Source: Candidatus Rariloculus versatilis (GTDB lineage Bacteria > Pseudomonadota > Gammaproteobacteria > Steroidobacterales > Rariloculaceae). From it: DNA of 49,964 nucleotides. The notes under the pieces were generated by a model. That model did not search any database. It saw only the letters and a program-made list of their open reading frames with translations, and had not been told where the DNA came from. Made by a program: the position numbers and the translations under genes. The stretch spans positions 1 through 49,964 of the forward strand of contig JAQAJI010000006.1 of NCBI GenBank assembly GCA_028278665.1, given 5' to 3'. Positions 28,367 to 40,453 of this stretch are shown one piece after another; position 1 is the stretch's first letter; each line of letters begins with the position of its first letter.

Positions 28367-28527
28367 GGAGCCTGCGCTGTAGGAAGTCGCGAATGCGAAA
28401 ATCCGATATCGTCGCCCCTTCGGCCGATCCATTGAGGATAATATCGAGTCATATTTGACGAAATGGATCGGCCGAAGGGGTGGATGAGAGCGGATTTGCA
28501 GCCGTGAATTCCTGCGGTGCAGGCTAC
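28367..28527. repeat. Inverted-repeat (MITE/REP-like) element, copy B
   Basis: Left GGAGCCTGCGCTGTAGGAAGTCGCG vs reverse complement of right GTAGCCTGCACCGCAGGAATTCACG (19/25); internal perfect 18-bp inverted repeat CCCCTTCGGCCGATCCAT (28415-28432) / ATGGATCGGCCGAAGGGG (28463-28480). Confidence 0.85.
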
Positions 28528-28548
28528 TAGGCGCGCAGTCGCCACGCG

Positions 28549-30612
28549 ATGTCGCTGCGCGCCCAGCTTCTCGGCTTCGGTCTGCTGACACTCGTGCTGC
28601 CGTGGGCCGGGATGCGCTTCGTTGAGGAGATGGAGGGAGCGCTGCGCCGCGGTCTTGAGGCCTCGCTACTCGCGAGCGCGGGAACTGTCGCTGCCGCGCT
28701 TGACGACGAGCCCGCGCTGATTCGTCCCGTGGGCGAACGTGCGAACGAGCTGGCTGGCGTTGCCGCGACAATCTACGCCGAGCCGCTGCGCCGCGAACTC
28801 ACGGTCGACGGTTTTGACAACGATTGGGATCCCGGCAACGCGACGGTGCGATCGCTGCCGGGCGGCCACGCGTACCGGACCGGCGTTTACCGACGCTACG
28901 CTTACCTCTTTGTCACCGTCGCAGACCCGGACATCGTCCAGCAGGGTTCCCCCGGACAGACCCCGTACGGCGACCGCCTGCTGCTCATGCTCGAACCCGA
29001 AGCCGGTGCATCGAATCCGCTGCTGCTCATGACCCGCGCGCCGGGCCGGTTTCGGGCGCAACGGACGATGCCGCCCGCGTTCGCACCGAGCGGCAGTTTC
29101 GAGGACCGTGTACTGAGCGCGTGGCGGACCACGGCCGATGGCTACAGCGTCGAGGCCCGGGTACCGCTCGACCTGATTGGCGCGTCGCTTGGATTTGCCG
29201 TTATCGATGTCGATCCGGCAGGCGCATCGAACTACTCCGTCGAACTGAACTCGACCTGGGAAGGCGGGCAGGCCAGGGCCTCGCACTTCATCCACCAGCT
29301 TCCGCAATTGCAGGAGTTCGTGAACCAGTTCAACCGCGCGGGAGACCGTTTCCGCGTCGTGAACCGCGACGGCTGGGTGCTTTCGGATGCCGGCAGTGTC
29401 GAGTCCGGCGCCCTGGCGGCCGATACAGGCGCAACGGCGCTTGCCGAGCGCATGTTCCGCTCGCTGTTACGCCGCGACGATCCTGACTACGAAACGCTCG
29501 AGGAACCGTTCGGGCGCCTGGGTGACGAGGCGCTCAGGACTGCACTGGACGGGGAACCCGCGATGGCGTGGTTCCGCAGGGGGCCCGACGACAGCGCCAT
29601 AGTCGCGGCCGCCGCACCGATTCGCGGCCCGGACGGCGTGCTCGGCGCCGTGCTGCTCGAGCAGGCCAGCGATCCGATCCTGACGCTCACAAACCAGGCA
29701 TTGATGCGGCTCATGACGTTCACGCTGCTTGCGAGCGTGCTCGCCGCCGCCGGGCTCCTCGGCTACGCGACATTTCTCTCGCTCAGAGTCAGAAGGCTCG
29801 CACACGCCGCGGAAACGGCGCTCGGACCGAAGGGCGAGATTCAGGTTGACGTGCCCGGCCGGCGTGCGAGCGACGAACTTGGCGATCTCGCGCGCAGCTT
29901 TGCGGACCTGCTCCGACGTCTTCGGGAGCACACGGACTATCTGCGCACGCTTGCAAGCAAGCTCTCGCACGAACTTCGAACGCCGCTGGCGGTCGTCTCG
30001 ACCTCGCTCGACAACCTCGAGCAGGAGGCTGACAGGGACGCGGCGCAGGTCTACCTGCAGCGCTTGCGCGGCGGCACCGCCCGTCTGGATTCGATACTTG
30101 CGGCAATGAGCGAAGCCACACGGATGGAGCACGCGATCGAGGAGACGACGCCGGAGGTATTCGATCTCGCTGCGGTCGTCGAGGTCTGCGGCAAGGCGTA
30201 TGGCGACGTCTACGCAGATCGGAGTTTCGCCTGCGATCTGCGGACGGACGGGCCGGCCACGGTCAGCGGTTCGGGGGACCTGGTCGCGCAGCTCATGGAC
30301 AAGCTCGTCGACAATGCGGTCGGATTCAGCCCGGCCGGCAGCCGCATCGGGATCGATCTGCTCGGCGCGCCCTTGGAGTTTGTCCTGTCCGTCAGCAATA
30401 CGGGTTCGGAGCTGCCCGAATCGATGCGCGAGCAACTGTTCGATTCACTGGTGTCGATTCGCAAGCGCGGCGACGACCGGCCGCACCTCGGACTCGGGCT
30501 TTACATCGTCGCGCTGATCGCGAAGTTCCACGGCGGGCGCGTGGGGGCGGACAATCTGCCCGATGGAGACGGCGTCGTCTTTAGCGTCTACTTCCCGCGC
30601 CACGCGGAGTAA
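28549..30612 (+). CDS. pdsS: Sensor histidine kinase, dedicated-sortase-system type (PdsS/TIGR03785-like)
   Basis: CBM9-like periplasmic sensor (LTVDGFDNDWDPGN...DRLLLMLEPEAG), HAMP, LASKLSHELRTPLAVVSTSLDNLEQ, HATPase LGLGLYIVALIAKFHGG; overall layout as recalled for the marine_sort_HK family. Confidence 0.7.
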   Translation: MSLRAQLLGFGLLTLVLPWAGMRFVEEMEGALRRGLEASLLASAGTVAAALDDEPALIRPVGERANELAGVAATIYAEPLRRELTVDGFDNDWDPGNATVRSLPGGHAYRTGVYRRYAYLFVTVADPDIVQQGSPGQTPYGDRLLLMLEPEAGASNPLLLMTRAPGRFRAQRTMPPAFAPSGSFEDRVLSAWRTTADGYSVEARVPLDLIGASLGFAVIDVDPAGASNYSVELNSTWEGGQARASHFIHQLPQLQEFVNQFNRAGDRFRVVNRDGWVLSDAGSVESGALAADTGATALAERMFRSLLRRDDPDYETLEEPFGRLGDEALRTALDGEPAMAWFRRGPDDSAIVAAAAPIRGPDGVLGAVLLEQASDPILTLTNQALMRLMTFTLLASVLAAAGLLGYATFLSLRVRRLAHAAETALGPKGEIQVDVPGRRASDELGDLARSFADLLRRLREHTDYLRTLASKLSHELRTPLAVVSTSLDNLEQEADRDAAQVYLQRLRGGTARLDSILAAMSEATRMEHAIEETTPEVFDLAAVVEVCGKAYGDVYADRSFACDLRTDGPATVSGSGDLVAQLMDKLVDNAVGFSPAGSRIGIDLLGAPLEFVLSVSNTGSELPESMREQLFDSLVSIRKRGDDRPHLGLGLYIVALIAKFHGGRVGADNLPDGDGVVFSVYFPRHAE

Positions 30613-30794
30613 CGCCAGCCGGCGGTCTGCGGGTCTTGAAGAATCAGTGCGCCCGAAGCTCGAGGTTCACAAGCGGTCGCAAGCAAGAATCTGCAACTTT
30701 GCACACCTGCTGAGCGATCGAGCCAGAGATCGAACCACATTCGACAAACTCGATCACAAGTTGCGCACGCGAGCAAATGTGCTACCGAGAGTTG

Positions 30795-31442
30795 CTACGC
30801 CGCAGGATGCCCGGTGTCGCAGCGCACGCCCGTACCGCCGATACCGCAATATCCGGCCGGGTTTCTGGCCAGATACTGCTGGTGGTACTCCTCCGCGTAG
30901 TAGAACTCGGGCGCCGCGCGGATCTCGGTCGTGATCGCGCCGTAGCCCGCCTCGGTGAGTCTGCTCTGGTAGCGCTCGCGGCTTCGCTCGGCCGCGGCGC
31001 GCTGCGCCTCGCCGTGGGCGTAGATCGCCGAGCGGTACTGGGTCCCGATGTCGGCGCCTTGCCGCATGCCCTGCGTCGGATCGTGCGACTCCCAGAAAAT
31101 CGTGAGCAACTCCTCGTAGCTCACGGCCGCGGGATCGTGCACAGCGAGCACGACCTCGGTGTGGCCGGTCCGTCCCGAGCAAACTTCCTCGTAGGTCGCG
31201 TTCGGCGTGTAGCCTCCTGCGTAACCGACTGCAGTCGTGTACACGCCGTCGGCGAGCCAGAAGCGCCGTTCTGCGCCCCAGAAGCAGCCCATCGCGAACA
31301 CGGCGCGCTCGAGGCCTTCCGGGAACGGCGGCTTGATCGGTCGGCCGAGGACGAAATGCCTGTCAGCGACGGGGAGCGCTTGCGCGCGTCCCGCGAGTGC
31401 GCGTTCGGCGCTGACCAGGGCAGGTTCCCTGAAGGCAAACAT
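30795..31442 (-). CDS. msrA: Peptide-methionine (S)-S-oxide reductase MsrA
   Basis: [66 protein letters not shown]. Confidence 0.96.
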   Translation of the reverse strand: MFAFREPALVSAERALAGRAQALPVADRHFVLGRPIKPPFPEGLERAVFAMGCFWGAERRFWLADGVYTTAVGYAGGYTPNATYEEVCSGRTGHTEVVLAVHDPAAVSYEELLTIFWESHDPTQGMRQGADIGTQYRSAIYAHGEAQRAAAERSRERYQSRLTEAGYGAITTEIRAAPEFYYAEEYHQQYLARNPAGYCGIGGTGVRCDTGHPAA

Positions 31443-31453
31443 GCGGGCGACGC

Positions 31454-32938
<1,485 letters not shown>

Positions 32939-33062
32939 CTTTCCCATGGTTCTGGCCTTCCGTTCAGCAAGCAGTGCCGGATTCGGCGCAACCGGGCCAG
33001 GTCGTCGGCAAGGCTCGCTGCGCGGGGAACCACAGGACCATTTCGAAGCGCCGCAACACCGC

Positions 33063-36000
33063 CTATCTGCCGGCGGCTGCGACAGCCGGTGCGGCCTGTT
33101 CGCTTGCAGCGGCGGCGAGTCCCCGGTCGCGCTTCGTGCCGTCGGCGCGCGAGCGCTCCTCAGCCTCGCGCTCGGCGAGTACGCGCTTGTAGTCTGTCGG
33201 CATGACCTTGACGAACTGTGTGAGCACGTTCGACCAGTCCTCGAGTACCCGTGCGGCGACCTTCGACCCGGTGTACTTCAGGTGCAGCTCGATCAGTTCG
33301 CGAAGCTCCGCAATGTCTGCATCGATTTCGACGGCCTCAAGTTCCACCAGCTCCATGTTGCACATCTCAGCGAAGTCGCCGTCGGCATCGAGCACATAGG
33401 CGACGCCGCCGGACATGCCCGCCGCGAAATTGCGTCCGGTGCGGCCGAGCACGACGGCCCGCCCGCCGGTCATGTACTCGCAGGCATGATCGCCCACGCC
33501 CTCGATCACGGCCCGCGCGCCGCTGTTGCGCACACAGAACCGTTCGGCGCACTGGCCGCGGAAGAACGCCTGCCCGCCCGTGGCTCCGTAGAGCGCGACG
33601 TTGCCGATCAGGACGTTGTCTGCCGCAACAAACGTGCTCTCGCGCGGCGGATAGACGATCAGGTCGCCGCCGGAGAGGCCCTTGCCGACGTAGTCGTTGC
33701 CGTCGCCCTCGAGCTCGAGCGTGACTCCGCGGGCAAGGAAGGCGCCGAAGCTCTGCCCCGCCGAACCGGTGAGCTTGATGTGGATCGTGTCGCCAGGCAG
33801 TCCGCGCTCGCCCCACTTCTTGACGAGTTCGTGGCTCAGTATCGTGCCCACGGTACGGTTCGTGTTGACGATCGGGAGATCGATCCGGGTCTTGCAGCCG
33901 TTGGCGAGCGACTCTGCGGCAAGCTCGATCAGGCGGTTGTCGAGCGCGCGGTCCAGGCCGTGATCCTGTGCCATCGTGCAGTAGACGCCGACTGCGTCGT
34001 GGGGCTTGACCGCGGGCGCGAGAATCGGTGAGAGATCCAGGCCGTCGGCTTTCCAGTGGTCGATGGCCCGGCGCGTGCGCAGGGCATCGGTCCGGCCGAT
34101 CATGTCGACGAAGCGGCGAAAACCGAGTCCGGCCATGACCTCGCGCGCTTCTTCGGCGACCATGAAAAGATAGTTGACGACGTGCTCCGGCTGGCCCGTG
34201 AACTTCTTTCTGAGTTCGGGGTCCTGGGTGGCGATGCCGACCGGACAGGTGTTCAGGTGGCATTTGCGCATCATGATGCAGCCGAGCGCGACGAGCGGCG
34301 CGGTCGAGAAGCCCATTTCCTCGGCGCCGAGCAACGCCGCGATGACGACATCGCGGCCGGTCTTGAGCCCGCCGTCGGTCTGCAGAACCGTGCGGCTGCG
34401 AAGATCGTTGAGCACGAGCGTCTGGTGCGTCTCGGCGATGCCGAGTTCCCAGGGCAGCCCCGCGTGCTTGATGCTCGTCAGCGGCGAGGCGCCCGTGCCT
34501 CCCGAATCGCCGGAGATCAGGACGTGGTCGGCGTGCGCCTTGACGACGCCCGCCGCGATCGTGCCGACGCCAACCTCCGAGACGAGCTTGACGCTGACCC
34601 GGGCCGAAGGGTTGGAGTTCTTCAGATCGTGGATCAGTTGCGCGAGGTCCTCAATCGAATAGATGTCGTGGTGCGGCGGCGGGCTGATCAGGCCGACGCC
34701 GGGGGTCGAGTAGCGGATTCGAGCGATGTTCTCGTCGACCTTGCGCCCCGGCAATTCGCCGCCCTCGCCGGGCTTGGCGCCCTGCGCCATCTTGATCTGC
34801 AGTTCGTCTGAGTTCGTCAGGTACCAGATCGTCACGCCGAATCGGCCCGAGGCGACCTGCTTGATTGCCGAACGCCGTGAGTCGCCGTTCGGCAGCGGCA
34901 CGAAGCGCTCCGGGTCCTCGCCGCCCTCGCCCGTGTTGCTTCGGCCGCCCAGGCGATTAAGCGCGACGGCGAGCGCCTCATGCGATTCCGCCGAAATCGA
35001 GCCGAAGCTCATGGCTCCCGTACAGAAACGCTTGACGATCTCGCTCGCGGGCTCGACCTCGTCGAGCGGTACGGGCCCGCCCGCGGCATCGGGCTCGAAC
35101 TCGAGCAGCCCGCGCAGCGTCGCGGCGTGGCGCGCCTCGGCGTTGGCCTGTTCGGCAAACTGGCGATAGGCATTGCGGTCGTCGCGGCGCGCGGCAACCT
35201 GCAGGGAGAAGATCGTGGTCGGATCCCACTCGTGCTGCTCGCCGGCGCTGCGCCAGTGGAAGTCGCCCGGGTTCGGCAGCGATTCGGAGCGGTCGTCCTC
35301 GTTCTCGGGGTAAGCGAGCGCGTGCCGGCGCGCGGACTCGCGTTCCAGCACCTCGAAGCCGACGCCCTGCAGCCTGCTCGGCGTGCCGGCGAAAGCCTTG
35401 TCGATGACCTCGTCGGCGAGGCCGAGGGCCTCGAAGATCTGCGCACCCTTGTAGGATTGCAGCGTCGAGATGCCCATCTTGGCCATAACCTTGAGCATCC
35501 CCTTCGCGACGCCCTTCCGGTAGGCTTCGACGAGTTTCGTATCCGCGCGAATCAGGCCGTCCTCGCGCGCCTGCCACAGGGCTTCGAAAGCGAGATAGGG
35601 ATTGATCGCGTCGGCGCCGTAGCCGATCAAAAGGCAATGTTGATGGACCTCGCGCGCTTCGCCGCTTTCGACGATGATGCCAATGCGCGTGCGCTTCTCG
35701 CGCCTGACGAGATGGTGGTGCACGGCGCCGCAGGCAAGGAGCGTACTCAGCGGAATGCGGTCCGGGCCGATGCGCCGGTCGGAGAGCACCACGATGCTGT
35801 AGCCTTCGTCGATCGCCTGTTCGGCTTCCTGGCTGATCCGGTCGAGCGCGGCGACGAGACCGCCGGAAATCCCGGTGCGGTCGTAGGTGATGTCGATGGT
35901 CTTCGACCGCCAGCCGTGGTGGTCCATGGCCTTGATCGCCGCCACGTCCTCGTTGGAGAGGATCGGGTGGCGCAGCCTGAGCCGGTGCGCGTGCCCTTCG

Positions 36001-37673
36001 CTCGGGTCCAGCAGATTGCCCTCCGGGCCGATATAGCACTCCAGCGACATGATGATCTCTTCGCGGATCGAATCGATCGGCGGGTTCGTCACCTGCGCGA
36101 ACAACTGCTTGAAATAGTCGTAGAGCATCCGCGAGCGGTCGCTGAGACAGGCAAGCGCGCTGTCGTTGCCCATCGAGCCCACGGGGTCGCGCAACTGCTC
36201 GATGAGCGGTTGCAGCATGAACTGCATGGTCTCCGTCGTGTAGCCGAAGGCCTGCATGCGCGCGAGCAGCGTGTGCTGATCGAAGCGCCGCGGCGCCGCT
36301 TCGCTCTCGAGTTCGCTGAGCGTAAGCCGCTGCGCCTGGAGCCACTGACCGTAGGGGTGGCGTCGTGCGAACTCGTCCTTGAGTTCCTCGTCGGGAACGA
36401 GCCGGCCCTGCTCGAAGTCGATGAGGAACATGCGGCCGGGTTCCAGCCGGCCCTTGGCCTTGACGTTGCCCGGGGCGATCGGCACGACTCCGACCTCGCT
36501 CGCCATGACCACGCGGTCGTCGTGAGTCAGATAGTAGCGGCTCGGTCGCAGGCCGTTGCGATCGAGCACGGCGCCGATGTACTGGCCGTCAGTGAAGGCG
36601 ATCGAAGCCGGGCCGTCCCACGGTTCCATGATGCAGGACTGGTACTCGTAGAACGCGCGCTTCGTCCGAGACATGAGCTCGTTCTTCTGCCAGGCCTCCG
36701 GGATCATCATCATCACCGATTCCTGCAGTGTCCGGCCCGTCATGAGCAGGAACTCAAGCACGTTGTCGAAGACGCCTGAGTCGGAGCAATCGGGCTCCAC
36801 GATGGGGAAAAGTTCGCGCAGCGAGTCGCCGAAGAGCGCGCTCTGCATGACGCCTTCGCGGGCTTTCATCCAGTTCTCGTTGCCGCGCAGCGTGTTGATC
36901 TCGCCGTTGTGGCACATGAAGCGGTTGGGCTGGGCGCGGTCCCAGCTCGGGAAGGTGTTCGTCGAGAACCGCGAGTGCACCATCGCCAGATGGCTCTTGT
37001 AGTCGGGATCGTTGAGGTCGTCGAAGAAGTCGGGCAACTGGCTCGGCGTCAGCATGCCCTTGTAGATCAGCACCTTCGTCGAGAGACTGCAGATGTAGAA
37101 GGACTTGCCCTCGGCAAGCGAGCTGTCGCCCCTGAGCCTGTGGCTTGCGCGCTTGCGGATCAGGTAGAGCTTGCGCTCGAACGCGTCGCCTTCGAGGTCG
37201 TCGCCGGCCGCGATCACGAGCTGCTCGATGCGCGGTGCTGCGGCGAGCGCCGAATCGCCGAGATCGGCCCGGTCCGGACTCACCGGGACGCGGCGCCAGC
37301 CTACGAGTTCCTGGCCCTCCGCTGCGCAGATTTCCGCGACCACGGCCTTGCAGTGGTCGCGTTCGGCGAGGTCCGTCGGCAGAAACGTGACGCCGGCCGC
37401 GAACCGGCCGGGTGCCGGAAGTTCGGCGCCGAGATCCTCGCGAACGACCCTGCGCAGGAATTCGTGGGGCAGTGCGGTGAGGATGCCGGCGCCGTCGCCG
37501 GTATTGGGCTCGGCGCCGCGGGCGCCGCGGTGATCCATGCGGCAAAGCAGATGATCGGCATCGCGGATGATCTGGTGGCTGCGTTCGCCCTTGACGTGGG
37601 CGACGAAGCCGACGCCGCAGCTGTCGTGCTCGTACTCCGGCCGGTAAAGGCCTTGCGGCCCGGGTGCGGTCAT
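33063..37673 (-). CDS. gltB: Glutamate synthase (NADPH) large subunit
   Basis: [98 protein letters not shown]. Confidence 0.97.
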   Translation of the reverse strand: MTAPGPQGLYRPEYEHDSCGVGFVAHVKGERSHQIIRDADHLLCRMDHRGARGAEPNTGDGAGILTALPHEFLRRVVREDLGAELPAPGRFAAGVTFLPTDLAERDHCKAVVAEICAAEGQELVGWRRVPVSPDRADLGDSALAAAPRIEQLVIAAGDDLEGDAFERKLYLIRKRASHRLRGDSSLAEGKSFYICSLSTKVLIYKGMLTPSQLPDFFDDLNDPDYKSHLAMVHSRFSTNTFPSWDRAQPNRFMCHNGEINTLRGNENWMKAREGVMQSALFGDSLRELFPIVEPDCSDSGVFDNVLEFLLMTGRTLQESVMMMIPEAWQKNELMSRTKRAFYEYQSCIMEPWDGPASIAFTDGQYIGAVLDRNGLRPSRYYLTHDDRVVMASEVGVVPIAPGNVKAKGRLEPGRMFLIDFEQGRLVPDEELKDEFARRHPYGQWLQAQRLTLSELESEAAPRRFDQHTLLARMQAFGYTTETMQFMLQPLIEQLRDPVGSMGNDSALACLSDRSRMLYDYFKQLFAQVTNPPIDSIREEIIMSLECYIGPEGNLLDPSEGHAHRLRLRHPILSNEDVAAIKAMDHHGWRSKTIDITYDRTGISGGLVAALDRISQEAEQAIDEGYSIVVLSDRRIGPDRIPLSTLLACGAVHHHLVRREKRTRIGIIVESGEAREVHQHCLLIGYGADAINPYLAFEALWQAREDGLIRADTKLVEAYRKGVAKGMLKVMAKMGISTLQSYKGAQIFEALGLADEVIDKAFAGTPSRLQGVGFEVLERESARRHALAYPENEDDRSESLPNPGDFHWRSAGEQHEWDPTTIFSLQVAARRDDRNAYRQFAEQANAEARHAATLRGLLEFEPDAAGGPVPLDEVEPASEIVKRFCTGAMSFGSISAESHEALAVALNRLGGRSNTGEGGEDPERFVPLPNGDSRRSAIKQVASGRFGVTIWYLTNSDELQIKMAQGAKPGEGGELPGRKVDENIARIRYSTPGVGLISPPPHHDIYSIEDLAQLIHDLKNSNPSARVSVKLVSEVGVGTIAAGVVKAHADHVLISGDSGGTGASPLTSIKHAGLPWELGIAETHQTLVLNDLRSRTVLQTDGGLKTGRDVVIAALLGAEEMGFSTAPLVALGCIMMRKCHLNTCPVGIATQDPELRKKFTGQPEHVVNYLFMVAEEAREVMAGLGFRRFVDMIGRTDALRTRRAIDHWKADGLDLSPILAPAVKPHDAVGVYCTMAQDHGLDRALDNRLIELAAESLANGCKTRIDLPIVNTNRTVGTILSHELVKKWGERGLPGDTIHIKLTGSAGQSFGAFLARGVTLELEGDGNDYVGKGLSGGDLIVYPPRESTFVAADNVLIGNVALYGATGGQAFFRGQCAERFCVRNSGARAVIEGVGDHACEYMTGGRAVVLGRTGRNFAAGMSGGVAYVLDADGDFAEMCNMELVELEAVEIDADIAELRELIELHLKYTGSKVAARVLEDWSNVLTQFVKVMPTDYKRVLAEREAEERSRADGTKRDRGLAAAASEQAAPAVAAAGR

Positions 37674-37865
37674 GATGCGGGCGTTGCTCACGAGCCTGTT
37701 GCCCGGCGGATCGCCCTGAGTTGGGGAATGGCCGCAAACAGGCACGCACCCGGAGTCGCCCCCGTGCGCTGAGTCCCGTTGTCGAACCGTGAAGTCATGG
37801 CTTCCCCGTGCGGAGTCGGCGCTCGCTCCGCTTGTTTAACCGAAATGTGCAGGCTGGGGGAATAC

Positions 37866-37886
37866 GCGCAGGCAAGGAGCCTGCGC
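37866..37886. repeat. Stem-loop GCGCAGGC-AAGGA-GCCTGCGC in gltB/pdsR-like intergenic region
   Basis: Perfect 8-bp inverted repeat; its right arm with preceding GGA gives GGAGCCTGCGC, identical to the outer end of repeat copies A/B. Confidence 0.5.
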
Positions 37887-37986
37887 AGTGCCGTTCCGTG
37901 GTCAGATCTCAGCGGTTTCGGCTCCTGTTACCGGCCCCAGCAAACGTTTGCCGACCGACAACTATAAGAAACGGCGGAACCTTGCG

Positions 37987-38709
37987 TCAATCGGCTTCCC
38001 AGCGGTAGCCCATACCATACACGGTGCCGATCGCGGCAAAATCGGGGTCGAGCGCGGCGAATTTCGCCCGGATCCGCTTGATCTGCGAGGTGACCGTGCT
38101 GTCGTCGAGAACGACGTTCGCCGCCGCCATGAGCTGTTCGCGGTTGCGCACGTGTCCGGGCCTTCGGGCGAGCGCGTGGACCACCCAGAATTCGGTGACC
38201 GTGAGCGGCACGGCTTGCCCGCACCAGGTCGCCGACATCCGGTCGCGGTCGAGCGCTAGCGAGCCCTTTTCGATCCGCTCGCCGTCGCGCGAATTGGAAC
38301 TCAGCGCGTCGGTGCGCCGAAACAGCGCGGCGACGCGTGCGAGCAGGTGCTCGATGCTGATGTTCTTCGTCAGGTAATCGTCGGCGCCGAGCCGCAGGCC
38401 GGATACGACGTCAAGTTCGCTCTCGCGCGCGGTGAGAAAAATGATCGGTAATTGCGCCGATCGCGCCCTGAGTTCCCGGCAGAGTTCGAAGCCGCCTTCG
38501 ATCTCGTCGCCGAGGTTGATGTCGATGATGACGAGGTCCGGCAGGCGGCTTGCGAATCCCGCCAGTGCCTCGCGGCGCGTGCCGTAGCCTGCCACGCGAT
38601 AGCCTTCCCGGCGCAGGCGCTCGGCGTAGTTGTCCCTGATCGCCGCTTCGTCCTCGACGATGGCGACGATCTTGCGTGACGACACGTTGAGCGCTCCGGC
38701 CGCGGCCAA
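37987..38709 (-). CDS. pdsR: Response regulator, dedicated-sortase-system type (PdsR/TIGR03787-like)
   Basis: KIVAIVEDEAAIRDNYAERLRREGYRV, DLVIIDINLGDEIEGGFELCRELRARSAQLPIIFLTARESELDVVSGLRLGADDYLTKNIS, C-terminal wHTH ending VYGMGYRW. Confidence 0.8.
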   Translation of the reverse strand: MAAAGALNVSSRKIVAIVEDEAAIRDNYAERLRREGYRVAGYGTRREALAGFASRLPDLVIIDINLGDEIEGGFELCRELRARSAQLPIIFLTARESELDVVSGLRLGADDYLTKNISIEHLLARVAALFRRTDALSSNSRDGERIEKGSLALDRDRMSATWCGQAVPLTVTEFWVVHALARRPGHVRNREQLMAAANVVLDDSTVTSQIKRIRAKFAALDPDFAAIGTVYGMGYRWEAD

Positions 38710-38710
38710 G

Positions 38711-39178
38711 TCAGTACGGGATGTGCAGGCGCCGGTAGACTGCCGCGAGCAGCCACAGCGGGCCGATCATCAGGTATTGCAGGTCCTTGAAGAACGAGGG
38801 CGGCTTGCCTTCGATCCGGTGGCCGATGAACTGCCCGAGCCAGCCCAGCGCGAACGCTATGGCGGAAGTGAGCCAGAGCGGCGTCGCGAGCCCGTCGGCC
38901 CAGGACACGATGACGACGACGAGAACCAGGAACGGCAGGATACCGAATGCGAGGCTCAGCGACATGATGAAGTAATAGACGACGGACGCCATGATGAAGA
39001 GCGTCCCCCAGTTCAGCACGGGCGAGGACTCGCTGAACGCCTCGGGAACGGGCAGCGACCACAGCAGCCCGATCAGGCTTGTCACGATCAGCGGGACGCA
39101 GACCCAGTGCAGCGCCTTGTTGGCGGCATGGTCGTGGTCCTTGCCGTATTCCTTGAGCCACGGGTCGGCTGTGGACAT
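38711..39178 (-). CDS. Mpo1-like / DUF962 membrane protein
   Basis: EYGKDHDHAANKALHWVCVPLIVTSLIGLLW, ALGWLGQFIGHRIEGKPPSFFKDLQYLMIGPLWLLA. Confidence 0.9.
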   Translation of the reverse strand: MSTADPWLKEYGKDHDHAANKALHWVCVPLIVTSLIGLLWSLPVPEAFSESSPVLNWGTLFIMASVVYYFIMSLSLAFGILPFLVLVVVIVSWADGLATPLWLTSAIAFALGWLGQFIGHRIEGKPPSFFKDLQYLMIGPLWLLAAVYRRLHIPY

Positions 39179-39425
39179 GCGCTTGCCACCTGTCTTGATT
39201 CCGGCGTCGACGGCGAGCCGTCAGTTGGCCGGGGCCTCAGATCCCGGCGCCGGTGGGCATGATACCGCGAGTGCGTTCGCTGAGGAGTCAGGCTGCGTGG
39301 CGCCGCGCCGGAACAAAGTCGCAGCTTGAGCGCAAGCCGGCGTCAGGCTTGCAGCCGATGGTCAAGGTCCTGCTGCACGAGGCGGGCGCTTCGCGGCCCG
39401 TGTGAGACGCGGGATTCCCCGGGCG

Positions 39426-40310
39426 CTAGGTCACCGCCGCAATGCCGCCCGTGTCGGGCGGCATGAGGGCCTTGAGCTTGCGCATCGCGTTCGCTTCGAT
39501 TTGACGGATCCGCTCGGCCGAAACCTCGTACTCGGCCGCCAGCTCGTGCAGCGTGGACTTCGACTCGCCGAGCCAGCGGCGCGCGACGATGTCGCGGCTG
39601 CGGTCATCGAGCTGATCGAGCGCCTGATGGAGATGGGCGTGCGTGGAGTCGGTCCAGTCCTGCTTCTCGACGGCGCTCGCGGGATCGTCGTCGAGGCTCG
39701 GCAGATAGGCGGACGGCGAATACTCGTCGTCTTCGCCCGGGCCCGGGTCGTAGCTCATGTCGCGGCCGCTGAGCCGGCTTTCCATCTCGGTGACTTCGCG
39801 TGGGCTGACTCCGAGATCCCTGGCGATGGCCTCGGTCTCTTCCTGGTTCAACCAGCCAAGGTGCGACTTGGACTTGCGCAGATTGAAGAACAGTTTCCGT
39901 TGGGCTTTCGTCGTCGCGACCTTGACGAGCCGCCAGTTGCGCAGGACGAATTCGTGAATCTCGGCGCGAATCCAGTGCACCGCGAAGGAGACCAGACGGA
40001 TGCCGACCTCGGGATCGAAACGCTTGACGGCCTTCATGAGGCCGACGTTGCCTTCCTGGATCAGGTCGCCGAGCTGCAGGCCGTAACCGGAATAGCCGCG
40101 TGCAATGTGCACGACGAAGCGCAGATGCGCGAGCACGAGGGCGCGGGCGGCATCGAGGTCGCCATGCTGCTGCAGGCGCGTTGCAAGCTCGCGTTCCTCT
40201 TCGGCACTGAGCACCGGAATGCTGTTGACGGCCTGGGTGTACTGATCCAGGCTGCCGAGCGGGCCGCTCAGCACGAGATCTTCGGGTCGTCGAACCAGCG
40301 CAGCAGTCAC
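39426..40310 (-). CDS. rpoH: RNA polymerase sigma-32 factor RpoH
   Basis: [85 protein letters not shown] (RpoH box); downstream of ftsEX. Confidence 0.97.
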   Translation of the reverse strand: MTAALVRRPEDLVLSGPLGSLDQYTQAVNSIPVLSAEEERELATRLQQHGDLDAARALVLAHLRFVVHIARGYSGYGLQLGDLIQEGNVGLMKAVKRFDPEVGIRLVSFAVHWIRAEIHEFVLRNWRLVKVATTKAQRKLFFNLRKSKSHLGWLNQEETEAIARDLGVSPREVTEMESRLSGRDMSYDPGPGEDDEYSPSAYLPSLDDDPASAVEKQDWTDSTHAHLHQALDQLDDRSRDIVARRWLGESKSTLHELAAEYEVSAERIRQIEANAMRKLKALMPPDTGGIAAVT

Positions 40311-40352
40311 GGCGGTCTTGCCTCCAGTGTGAATTATCGCGGGCAGCGAATG

Positions 40353-40379
40353 TTAGCACTCACCGCGTTAGAGTGCTAA
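40353..40379. promoter_or_regulatory. CIRCE operator (HrcA binding site) upstream of rpoH
   Basis: Exact TTAGCACTC-N9-GAGTGCTAA, 42 bp upstream of the rpoH GTG. Confidence 0.9.
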
Positions 40380-40453
40380 CAACCTGATTGGTTCCTGGTC
40401 GGGCATGTGCGCAAAGGCGGATTGGAGAGTTCGTACGAACTCCTCTTGCGTGG

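Noticed and set aside
34980-36779. 599-aa plus-strand ORF
   Set aside because: Antisense to gltB; typical His/Arg/Val-rich shadow ORF in high-GC DNA.
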